Shown in pieces: positions 1 through 7,330 of a DNA stretch of 11,741 nucleotides (the first letter of the stretch is position 1; the number at the start of each line of letters is the position of its first letter). This DNA comes from CAYMRB01 sp964392615 (GTDB lineage Bacteria; Planctomycetota; UBA8108): positions 1 through 11,741 of the forward strand of contig CAYMRB010000330.1 of NCBI GenBank assembly GCA_964392615.1, given 5' to 3'. Made by a program: the position numbers and the translations under genes. The notes beneath the pieces were generated by a model. That model saw only the letters and a program-made list of their open reading frames with translations, was not told the origin of the DNA and ran no database searches.

Positions 1-3000
1 GGGCGTCACCGCGCTGCGGGCCGTGGCAGTTTTCGCACTGGATGTTGGAGCGCTGGGCCGTAGCGGGGAACTCGGCGAGCATGGTCGTCCAGTTGTCGCC
101 GGGATTGTTCAGCAGTCCGGCGCCGAGGAAGTCCTGGTAGTCGGCCGCCTCGTCCACACCACCGTTGTCCACAGCAGGGTCGTAGCCGACGGTGTGGCAG
201 GGGAAGCAGCGCGAGCCGTAGTGGGTGCTTCCATTGAGGTTGTTGGTGAGAATCTCGGCATGGCCCGACTGGGCCCACGGAGTGAACTGATCTTCACCGA
301 GTGTGCCGTTGTGGCACGCGCCGGTGCAGTCTTCCGCCAAGGGGCGACCGTCGGCGTCCTGGCCGGTGATGGCGCCGCGCCAGGTACCGGCGTAGATCTC
401 GAGCGTGACGACTTCGCCGGCAGCGTCGGTGACGGTGACGGTGTAGAGGCCGGTGACGTCGGGTGTGAAGTACGGCGTCTGCGTCGTGGCGTCCTGGAGC
501 GCCGCGGCAGAGTCGGTGTCTTCCGGTGTGGTAAGGGCCCAGTCGTAGGCTTCCTGGGTCTTGCCGTGAATCAGCACCGGACGACCGATCGGCACGTTGC
601 GCAGGCCGGCCGCGGGTGCGAACGGCAGCTCGGTGTGGATTTCGGCATGCGCGGTGTAGGCACCGGAGCTCGTGGTCACGATGAGCTCGAGCGTGACGAG
701 CGCCGACTCTTCGAGGGCGAAGGGATTGACGCCGACGACGGCGAAGCGGTCCTGCAGACCGCCGTGGAACTCGTCGCTGACGTGGACGTCAGGCGGCAGC
801 TGGTCTTCGGTGATGGCCGGCTCGGACAGGGCGTGAATGAGCTCGTCCTTGTAGGTCGTCACGTCGGGTAGGGTCAGCGTGGCGGTGTCGCTGGAGGCGC
901 CGTCGATGGCGATCTCGACGCTATTGCCTTGCGACCAGGAGAAGCCTTCGATGGTCGAGCCGTCGAAGATCTCGACGATCGCGGTGGCGCTGAGGCTCGC
1001 GTCCGGCGCGGCGTCGCCGTCCAGCGCGATGCTCACGATCACCGGCGCCGACGGCGCCAGCGAGACGTCGAGGGTCACCTCCTCCGGAATCACCGTGACC
1101 ATCTCGGTCCGACTGGAGAATCCCGCGAGCTCGACCGTGACCATGTAGACGCCGACGGGCAGCTCCTGTGCGTAGAAGCCGCTCTCGTCCGTGACGATCG
1201 AGACACCGGCGATCGACGGCTCGATGCCGAGCTCGAGCCCGGCCAGAGGCTCGCCGGTCAGCGCGTTCGTGACCGTTCCCGACAGCGTGGCGACGGTCTC
1301 GACGACGCAGTCGCACAGGTCGTACTGCTCGCAGTCGATCACGTCGTCCGTCGGATCGATGCCGCACTCGGTCGGGCCGGGGTCGGGAGGAATCCGACCG
1401 CCCATGAACAGATAGCTGAACCCGTAGACCGCGTCGGCCAGGTCGACCTCGCCGTCGTCGTTCGTGTCCGCGGCGTCGAAGCAGAGCAGTGTCGCGCCGC
1501 CCAGGAACAGGAAGTCGAGGGTCGCGATCCCGTCACTGATGTCCAGCGCGCCGTCGACATTCGAGTCGCCGCGGCGGAAGCAGCCGACGCCGCCGGGCAG
1601 CGTGGGCGTCTGCCCGCGCAGCTCGATCGTGACCGTGCCTTCGTCGGGATCGTTGCTGGCGAGCACTAGACAGCCGACGTCCGCGCCCAGGTCCGAGGCC
1701 GTGTACTCGATCGTCACGGCGGTGACCCCTGACGGCGGAATCGTCAGAGGCGCGTCCGGTGACCAGGTGTACTCCGAACTCGTACCTGCACAGAGGGCGA
1801 TTGCCGTCACGACCAGCTCGGCGCTGCCGACGTTGCGAATCTCGGCCACGAGGCCAGCGGTCTCGCCGACCTCGACGATTCCGAAGTCGAGCGACGGCGG
1901 CGCCGCGATGTCCGGAGCCGCCGGGGCGCTGCCGCTCCCCTCGAGCGTGACGACCACGCCGGGCTCGTCCGTATCGTTGCTGCGCAACAGGACGCATCCC
2001 GTGTCGGTGTCCGGGTTGACCGGCGAGTAGGCGACCGTGACGGTCTCGACGCCGCCGGCGGGAATCGTCAACTCTGTCGGCGTCACGATCTCGAACTCGA
2101 AGCTCGTTCCGCTGCACAGCGTGACCTCGGAGACGGTGAGCTCTGCCGTGCCGAGGTTGCCGACCTCGACACTGAGCTCGGCCGTGTCACCGACGCCGAC
2201 GACGCCGAACTCCAAGGCTCGCCGCGTTACCGCGATATCAGGTGCGGGCAGAGGCAACCCCGATCCGGACACGGCGATGGTCACCTCGGGCCGTTCCGGG
2301 TCGTCGCTCGAGACGATCAAGCAGCCGTCGTCCGCGTTCGCGTCGATCGGCGAGTACGTGACCGTCAGCGTCTCGCTGCCGCCCGGCGGGATCGTCGTCG
2401 TCGCGGGCGCAGCCCACGCAAACTCGGCGCTCGTTCCACCGCAGAGCGCGATTCCCGTCAAGGCGAGGTTTGCCGTGCCGGCATTGCCGATCTCGACCGT
2501 CAAGGCCGCGCTGTCGCCGACGAATAGCTCGCCGAACTCGAGGCTCGTCGCGTCCAGCTCGATCGCCGGTCGCGGCGGAACGAGTCCGGTGCCGGTTACC
2601 GCGATCGTCACGCGTTCTTGGCTCGGGTCGTTGCTCGTGATCGCGACGCAACCCTCGTCCGGCCCCTCGTCGACCGGTGCGTAGGTCAGCTGCACGACTT
2701 CGGTGCCACCCGGGGGAATGGTCAGCGGCGCCGCTGGCGACACGCCGAACTCGGCACTCGTCCCCGCGCAGAGAGCGACTCCGCCGACGACGAGATTCGC
2801 CGTGCCGACGTTGCGGATCTCGGCTGCCAGCGTCGAGTCGGCGCCGATCTCGATCTCGCCGAAGCCGACGCTCGTCGGTGCGACTTCGATGGCCGGCGCG
2901 GCGGCCGGGATGCCCGCTCCGGTGACCGTCACCGTCACCGATGACTCGTCGGGGTCGTCGCTCTGGAGTACCAGGCAGCCGTCATCGAGGCCCTCGTCCG

Positions 3001-4855
3001 TCGGCGAGTACGTGACCGTCAAGGTCTCGCTGCCGCCACCGGGAATCGTCCACGGGGCGGCGGGCGTCGAGCCGAACTCGACGCTCGTTCCGTCGCAACG
3101 GGCGACGTTCGTCACGGTCAGGTCCGCGATTCCCGTATTGCGCACCTCGACGGACAAGCTGGCCGTATCGCCTGCCGTGACGAGGCCGAAGTCGAGTGTC
3201 GCCGGGTCAATCGCGATATCCGGCACACCGACGGTCGCGCCGGCCCCGCGGAGATCGAGTGTCGCGGTCGGCTCGTCGGGGTCGTCGCTGACGAACTGCA
3301 CGCAGCCAGTATCCTCGCCTTCGTTCGACGGTGTGTAGACGACGTCGAACGGCATCGAATACCCGGCGGGGATGATCACGACGCCAGGCGGAACGACGAA
3401 CGACGGGTCGATCACCACGCGGTATTCGCGACTCGTCCCGCGGCACAACCCGAGGTTCGAGCTCACCAGGGTGTCCAGGCCGACGTTGCGCACCTCTGCA
3501 GTCAGGCGCAGCGAGCTGCCGAGCAGTCGAGTGCCGAAGTCGAGCGACATCGGCTCGATAACGACATCCGGCTCGGGGTTCCCGGCGATGTCGATGCTCG
3601 CGGTCGGCTCATCGGGATCGTTGCTCGACAGCGTGAGACAGCCGCGGTCCATGTGTGGGTCCGCGGGCGTGTAGGTGACCGTCAGCGTCCGAGTGCCGCC
3701 GGGGGGAACCGTGAACGGTGCCGACGGCGTCCAGCCGAACTCGGCGCTCGTCCCGTCGCACAGGTCGACGCCCGAGACGACCAAGTCGCCCTGGCCCGAG
3801 TTGCGAACGGTCACGGCCTGATTCCCGGCTTCTCCCGGACGGACGACGCCGAAGAACAGCGACGACGATCCGAGGACGATGTCCGGCTGTGCGGTCAGAG
3901 TGCCCAGCCCCGCGAGGTCCAGCGCGAGGCTCGGTGTGTTCGGGTCGTTGCTCTCGATCACGAGGCAGCCGACATCGGCGCCGGCACCGGAGGCTGTGTA
4001 CGTGACTTGCAGTGTCTCGCTCGCCCCCGGTGCGATCGTCAGCGGCATCGCGTCCGGATTCGGTGTCCAGGTGAAGTCGGTCGACGTGTCCGCACAGCGC
4101 AGAATCGCGCTGACGACCAGATCGGCGATGCCGGCGTTCTGCACTTCGGCGGCCAGGGTCACCGATCCGCCGACTGTGATGGTACCGAAGTCGAGAGCTC
4201 CGACCGGCAGCTCGATATTGGGAACCTGACAGTCGGGATCGTCCCCGTCGTAGAGGTCGTCTCCGTCGTTGTCGAGCCCCTGTGCGTCGGCGTCGTTGCC
4301 CGAGTCCTCGTTGGAGCACGGGTCGAGCGGGAGGCCGAACAGCGACACGTCGGCGCGCGAGAAGTTAGGCGGCGCGATGGACTCCGGAAGGATCTCCGCC
4401 TGCGCGACATCCTCGTGGCAGCCGGAGCACAGCGTGATTCCGACCGCCGCGTGGTGACGTCGAAGGCCGTAGCCGTTCGCCTTGCGCATTCCGGCGACCG
4501 CGAAGCCGCGGTAGTCCGCCTCGATCGTGTCGCCGTAGTCGCGGCCGTGACACCCGGCACAACCCAAGCCGTCCCCGTCGTTCCCCCGGCTCCACATCGT
4601 GAGCGGGTTGTCGAACGTTCCGCTGGCGTGACAGAGGTTGCAGTTCGTCGTGACCGGCGTGCCGCCTTCGGTGTGCAGCGCGTGCAACGCATCGTTGCGT
4701 CCGGCTCCGAAGCGCGGATGGCAGGTGGCGCAGTAGCCGCCGTCGTCCCGGTTCGGGTCGTGGTACGACTCGTAGGCGGGTGCGTTCGTCGTCGCCGCGA
4801 GCATGCAGAGCGCGAGAACGACGCACGAAAGGTCGTTGCGTGCGAGGTATTTCAT
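1..4855 (-). CDS. Giant secreted multiheme c-type cytochrome with eight Ig-like (choice-of-anchor D) repeats, partial at C-terminus
   Basis: Reading the minus strand from ATG 4855-4853 gives 1618 codons without a stop to the left window edge, so the protein is longer than shown. Residues 1-27 look like a Sec signal peptide ending NAPA. Four heme motifs follow: CATCH (residue 42), CNLCH (72), CAGCH (99) and CSGCH (143). Residues ~179-211 are Asp-rich (calcium-binding-like). Eight immunoglobulin-like repeats span 212-~1085. A dockerin-like segment starting 'FRRGDSNVDGALDISDG' covers ~1093-1180, and a carboxypeptidase-regulatory-like domain ~1186-1268. A second heme cluster has CTGACH (1510, a CX3CH variant), CFPCH (1550) and CENCH (1607). 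AAAGGG lies 7 nt before the ATG. The family is known for periplasmic or extracellular electron transfer; the partner and substrate here are unknown. Protein-like composition, in-frame heme motifs and the repeats make the frame certain. The exact function is inference. Confidence 0.93.
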   Translation of the reverse strand, partial: MKYLARNDLSCVVLALCMLAATTNAPAYESYHDPNRDDGGYCATCHPRFGAGRNDALHALHTEGGTPVTTNCNLCHASGTFDNPLTMWSRGNDGDGLGCAGCHGRDYGDTIEADYRGFAVAGMRKANGYGLRRHHAAVGITLCSGCHEDVAQAEILPESIAPPNFSRADVSLFGLPLDPCSNEDSGNDADAQGLDNDGDDLYDGDDPDCQVPNIELPVGALDFGTITVGGSVTLAAEVQNAGIADLVVSAILRCADTSTDFTWTPNPDAMPLTIAPGASETLQVTYTASGAGADVGCLVIESNDPNTPSLALDLAGLGTLTAQPDIVLGSSSLFFGVVRPGEAGNQAVTVRNSGQGDLVVSGVDLCDGTSAEFGWTPSAPFTVPPGGTRTLTVTYTPADPHMDRGCLTLSSNDPDEPTASIDIAGNPEPDVVIEPMSLDFGTRLLGSSLRLTAEVRNVGLDTLVSSNLGLCRGTSREYRVVIDPSFVVPPGVVIIPAGYSMPFDVVYTPSNEGEDTGCVQFVSDDPDEPTATLDLRGAGATVGVPDIAIDPATLDFGLVTAGDTASLSVEVRNTGIADLTVTNVARCDGTSVEFGSTPAAPWTIPGGGSETLTVTYSPTDEGLDDGCLVLQSDDPDESSVTVTVTGAGIPAAAPAIEVAPTSVGFGEIEIGADSTLAAEIRNVGTANLVVGGVALCAGTSAEFGVSPAAPLTIPPGGTEVVQLTYAPVDEGPDEGCVAITSNDPSQERVTIAVTGTGLVPPRPAIELDATSLEFGELFVGDSAALTVEIGNAGTANLALTGIALCGGTSAEFAWAAPATTTIPPGGSETLTVTYSPIDANADDGCLIVSSDDPERPEVTIAVSGSGLPLPAPDIAVTRRALEFGVVGVGDTAELSVEVGNLGTAELTVSEVTLCSGTSFEFEIVTPTELTIPAGGVETVTVAYSPVNPDTDTGCVLLRSNDTDEPGVVVTLEGSGSAPAAPDIAAPPSLDFGIVEVGETAGLVAEIRNVGSAELVVTAIALCAGTSSEYTWSPDAPLTIPPSGVTAVTIEYTASDLGADVGCLVLASNDPDEGTVTIELRGQTPTLPGGVGCFRRGDSNVDGALDISDGIATLDFLFLGGATLLCFDAADTNDDGEVDLADAVYGFSYLFMGGRIPPDPGPTECGIDPTDDVIDCEQYDLCDCVVETVATLSGTVTNALTGEPLAGLELGIEPSIAGVSIVTDESGFYAQELPVGVYMVTVELAGFSSRTEMVTVIPEEVTLDVSLAPSAPVIVSIALDGDAAPDASLSATAIVEIFDGSTIEGFSWSQGNSVEIAIDGASSDTATLTLPDVTTYKDELIHALSEPAITEDQLPPDVHVSDEFHGGLQDRFAVVGVNPFALEESALVTLELIVTTSSGAYTAHAEIHTELPFAPAAGLRNVPIGRPVLIHGKTQEAYDWALTTPEDTDSAAALQDATTQTPYFTPDVTGLYTVTVTDAAGEVVTLEIYAGTWRGAITGQDADGRPLAEDCTGACHNGTLGEDQFTPWAQSGHAEILTNNLNGSTHYGSRCFPCHTVGYDPAVDNGGVDEAADYQDFLGAGLLNNPGDNWTTMLAEFPATAQRSNIQCENCHGPQRGDA
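1600..4222 (-). repeat. Eight tandem Ig-like repeats inside the cytochrome gene
   Basis: Repeats start at minus-strand positions 4222, 3886, 3571, 3223, 2896, 2569, 2242 and 1915. Repeats four to seven are each exactly 327 bp (109 codons); the others are about 105-116 codons. Each begins P-[DNA]-I/V, has an 'LDFG'-like strand, an 'NxGxAxLxV' strand, a 'C-x-G/D-T-S' motif, a 'TIPPGG'-like turn, and ends 'GCLxxxSNDPDE'. The two cysteines are present in all eight, which suggests a conserved disulfide per domain and export to an oxidising compartment. The pattern matches choice-of-anchor D / ASPM-SPD2-Hydin-like beta-sandwich repeats, which usually act as rigid spacers. At the DNA level the units have diverged in wobble positions, so this is an old expansion rather than a recent duplication. 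Confidence 0.88.
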
Positions 4856-4861
4856 TCCCCG

Positions 4862-4868
4862 TCCCTTT
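4862..4868 (-). promoter_or_regulatory. Ribosome binding site of the cytochrome gene
   Basis: On the minus strand AAAGGGA ends 6 nt before the ATG at 4855 (AAAGGG with a 7-nt spacer). It supports this start, which is also directly followed by a signal peptide. Confidence 0.55.
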
Positions 4869-4895
4869 CTGCTCCCGACGAACCTCGTCTTCGAC

Positions 4896-4928
4896 CGTAG
4901 ACCTCGACGTTGCGTCGAGAGCGTAGAC
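4896..4928. promoter_or_regulatory. Perfect 7-bp hairpin bracketed by CGTAGAC direct repeats in the cytochrome leader
   Basis: CTCGACG-TTG-CGTCGAG (4903-4919) is a perfect inverted repeat with a 3-nt loop. It is flanked by identical CGTAGAC copies at 4896-4902 and 4922-4928. It lies 48-73 bp upstream of the cytochrome start codon. It could be a dimeric repressor site or an mRNA leader hairpin. I see no convincing -10/-35 pair to place it against, so the role is inference. Confidence 0.45.
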
Positions 4929-5100
4929 GGGGGTTCATCGGGTGACGGTTCGGCATCTGCCAGCCACTCCAGGCAGTACGGGAATCAGAAGCCCCACGCG
5001 AACCCCGAGGGACATTCGGATCCAGGACTCGTTCGCCGCGTGAGCAGACCCGCGCGACATAGGGTCCCGAATCTCACCGAGGAGCCCGCGCTATTCAAAT

Positions 5101-5117
5101 ATCGTGCCGCGCACGAT
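5101..5117. promoter_or_regulatory. Operator-like inverted repeat ATCGTG-N5-CACGAT
   Basis: Perfect 6-bp arms at 5101-5106 and 5112-5117 have a 5-nt spacer, and a TATTCAAAT stretch lies just to the left (5092-5100). Symmetric half-sites next to AT-rich DNA in a divergent intergenic region resemble a regulator binding site. No binding protein can be named. Confidence 0.3.
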
Positions 5118-5230
5118 GTGACGGTCGGCACAAGGGACGTCGTCACGTGCGCGTCGAGTTCAGCCGATGGGTGGAACGGTAGGCGTTTGGGCCCAGCGTT
5201 CGGCTTGGCGAGTTCGTGAGGAATATCCTC

Positions 5231-5264
5231 TCGCGCGCTCGCGGAATCGTTGCAGAGCGCGCGA
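5231..5264. other. Perfect 10-bp stem-loop in the intergenic region
   Basis: TCGCGCGCTC (5231-5240) and GAGCGCGCGA (5255-5264) are exact reverse complements separated by 14 nt. It is the longest perfect stem in the intergenic region. There is no T-run on either side, so it is not a classical Rho-independent terminator. It may be a structured leader or a regulatory element of the plus-strand unit. Confidence 0.4.
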
Positions 5265-5467
5265 ATGTCTGGCGTGTGGGGCGAGTAGCGCGACCTTTCC
5301 CCCATCCGGAGCGGAATTCTCGACGAAGCGTGAGATAGTCATCGAAGTTCGTGTGGATTGACCCGCGATCGCGTGTCTAAGGTGGATGTTATTGTCCGAT
5401 GGTGGAGGGATGGTCTGTGGAGGAAGAACCTGTGGTCCGCGAAGATGTGCGAGTTTGACCGGCAAAA

Positions 5468-5689
5468 TTGTGCGGACACCTTGTCGCGACAAGCCGCGCC
5501 GCCGAGACGAGTTCGCCGCTCCGCGTGCTGCTCGCGTCGGTTCTCGTCATCCTGTTCGGCGGCGGTTCGGACGCGGCCGACGACGACGTCCGCCGTTTCG
5601 TTGCGTGCGGCGATGGTCGCACCGACGACGCGTCGGCGATCCAGTGTGCCATCGATCACGCAGCGGTCGGCGGTGGCGGTCGCATCGTC
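5468..5689 (+). pseudogene. N-terminal remnant of a secreted pectate-lyase-3-type beta-helix protein
   Basis: From TTG 5468 (alternative GTG 5525) the frame encodes a hydrophobic leader, LLASVLVILFGGGSDAAD, which looks like a signal peptide. It is followed by 'VRRFVACGDGRTDDASAIQ' and 'CAIDHAAVGGGGRIV'. This matches the start of Pectate_lyase_3 / right-handed beta-helix proteins, where VxxFGAxGDGxTDDxxAIQxAIDxA is followed by GGGxVxFPPGTY. The match stops after RIV at 5689; the FPPG-type continuation is absent in all three frames and the beta-helix body is missing. Family members are several hundred residues long, so only the first ~60-75 residues remain. The same frame stays open into the ATPase gene, but that is a coincidence of frame. 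Identification of the fragment is fairly firm; its loss of function is inferred from truncation. Confidence 0.62.
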
Positions 5690-5782
5690 GGGTCACCGTC
5701 GCTTCGGCCGGACTTGCTGCGGCGACGACGCGCTGCGATGCGCTACACTGCAGGGCACTTCATCACCTGGAATACGGCGGGC

Positions 5783-5787
5783 AGGAG
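5783..5787 (+). promoter_or_regulatory. AGGAG ribosome binding site deciding the TTG start of the ATPase
   Basis: AGGAG sits 7 nt before TTG 5795-5797. Upstream in-frame candidates such as ATG 5738 lack a comparable site. Starting here gives the length expected for Ycf46-like proteins. Confidence 0.6.
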
Positions 5788-5794
5788 CGATCAA

Positions 5795-7286
5795 TTGACC
5801 CTTTCGAGCTGCATTCACGAAGTCGAGACACTGGTCCTCAGCTACCATCCGCTCCTCGTCTTCGAGACGGTCGAGGAGGATCGCGTACGGACGATCCTCG
5901 AGGACGTGGCGCTCCGCACCGAGGCGCGCTTCTTCGAGTGGTCGATCGCCAGCGGCCTGTCGCGCTCCGGGCAGGACGACATGATCGTGAACACGCGTCA
6001 GCCGTTGCGGTTGGTGCAGCATCTGCGCGATCTCGCGTCGCCGGCGATCTTCCTGCTCAAGGACTTCTCGCGTCACCTCGACGACGCCGCCACCACGCGG
6101 GAGTTCCGCGAGCTCCTGCAGCACTTCGCGCGATCGCGATCGACGGTCGTGATGACCGGCGAGAGCGTCAAGCTGACGCGCGGCATCTCGCATCACGCGT
6201 ACTGGTACGAGCTGCCGCTTCCGGGCACCGACGAGCTGCACGGCGTCGTGCGCTCGGTCATCAGCTCGCTGAAGAAGGTGCACGCCATTCAGCGTGCGCA
6301 CGAAGGAGGACGAGTACGTCGCCATTCTACGCGCGCTCGGCGGCCTGACGCTGGACCAGGCGCGCCAGGCGATCGCGTACGCCGTGCTCGAGGACGGTCG
6401 ACTCGACGCTGGCGACGTCGCCGGCGTGCTTCATCGCAAGGCGCGCATGATTCGCGAAGGCGGACTGCTCGAGTACTTCCCGTACGAGGAGAACCGCTTC
6501 TCGCTCGGCGGGTTCGCCAAGCTGAAGACGTGGCTCGCTCGGGCGCAACTCGGCTTTTCGGCCGAGGCCGCGAAGTACCGCCTGCGACCGCCGAAGGGCG
6601 TGCTCGTCGTCGGTGTTCAGGGCTGCGGCAAATCGCTCGCCGCGAAGTGCATCGCGCGTCAATGGAAGCTGCCGCTTCTGAAGCTCGACGCCGCCCGGCT
6701 CTACGACAAGTTCATCGGCGAGTCCGAGAAGAACTTTCGCAGCGCGTGTCGCATCGCCGAGTCGATGGCTCCCGCGGTTCTGTGGATCGACGAGATCGAG
6801 AAAGGCATGTCGACGGGATCGTCCGGCACCGGTGACGGTGGCCTGAGCCGACGGCTCTTCGGCGCGTTCCTGACGTGGCTGCAGGAGAAGCGCGAGGAGG
6901 TGTTCGTCGTCGCGACGGCGAACGATCTGTCGATTCTGCCGCCGGAGCTGCTGCGCAAGGGCCGATTCGACGAGGTGTTTTTCGTCGACCTGCCGCGCGA
7001 CGAGGAGCGCGCGGAGATCTTCTGCATCCATCTCGAGCTGCGCAACCTCGACCGCTCCGAGTTCGATCTCGACCGCCTCATCGCCGCCTCGTCCGGCTTC
7101 AGCGGCGCCGAAATCGAGCAGGCGATCGTCACCGCGCTGTACCGCGTGCTTCACGAGAGGCGGGCAGTCGATACCGCGGCGGTGCTCGACGCGCTCGCCG
7201 AGACCGTTCCTCTGTCCGTTTCGCGGCGTGAGGATATCGACCGACTGCGCGCGACCTCGCGCGAACGCTTCGTTCCCGTCAGTTGA
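5795..7286 (+). CDS. Ycf46-like AAA ATPase, interrupted by a one-base frameshift near 6293
   Basis: The N-terminal part (TTG 5795 to about 6292) contains 'YHPLLVFETVEEDRVRTIL' and 'LKDFSRHLDD', typical of the degenerate N-terminal domain of Ycf46-like AAA proteins. The C-terminal part continues in another frame (6294-7286). It has Walker A GVQGCGKS (6612-6635), Walker B LWIDE (catalytic DE 6789-6794), a sensor-1-like ATAND, LLRKGRFDEVF with the arginine-finger region, and a sensor-2-like SGFSGAEIEQAI. Skipping C6293 joins VHAIQ to VRTKEDEYVA and gives a 496-residue protein, the usual size. ORF finding alone yields two overlapping frames, a chimeric one to 6835 and one from GTG 6294. The frame break may be a sequencing error, a real mutation or recoding; the ATPase core itself is intact. 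The cellular role of this family is poorly known. TGA 7284-7286 ends it 44 bp before the sulfatase ATG. Confidence 0.85.
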
Positions 7287-7330
7287 CCGCTGGCGGGCTC
7301 CGCCTATCGCCCCACACGGCTTTCCATTCG

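Larger units (their letters stand above)
4856..5467. other. Divergent intergenic region, no supported gene
   Basis: This stretch of about 610 bp separates the minus-strand cytochrome from the plus-strand genes. The short ORFs in it on both strands have no recognisable domains, no good ribosome sites and a composition unlike the neighbours, so I do not call them. It is less GC-rich in places (for example around 5091-5103 and 5387-5470) than the coding DNA. It contains three perfect hairpins (4903-4919, 5101-5117, 5231-5264) and presumably the promoters of both flanking transcription units, although no clear consensus promoter can be picked by eye. Confidence 0.6.

Noticed and set aside
1600..4222. 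CRISPR array or satellite DNA
   Set aside because: The ~327-bp periodicity is fully explained by the protein repeats of one coding sequence, with no short identical repeats and spacers.
4159..4826. Minus-strand frames starting at 4826 and 4692
   Set aside because: They lie in other frames over the heme-binding N-terminus and give Arg/Thr-rich low-complexity products. The ATG 4855 frame has the signal peptide and CxxCH motifs.
23..4900. Several plus-strand open frames over the cytochrome gene, up to about 415 codons
   Set aside because: They are antisense to a continuous minus-strand gene with heme motifs and domain repeats. Their translations are Arg/Val/Ser-rich with no domains, as expected for high-GC shadow frames.
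5358..5394. TTGACC as a -35 element before the beta-helix remnant
   Set aside because: No acceptable -10 hexamer is found at 16-18 bp; the nearest AT-rich hexamers are about 12 or 25 bp away.
5714..5749. Possible sigma70-like promoter TTGCTG / TACACT before the ATPase
   Set aside because: The spacing is 24 bp, too long for a normal promoter, and no better -35 is present at 17 bp.
6293..6835. Continuation of the ATPase N-terminal frame past the break
   Set aside because: The product after 6293 is Arg-rich nonsense relative to the AAA motifs read in the adjacent frame, so it is a post-frameshift tail.
5693..7154. Minus-strand frames antisense to the ATPase
   Set aside because: No recognisable domains, and the opposite strand carries Walker A/B and other AAA motifs.
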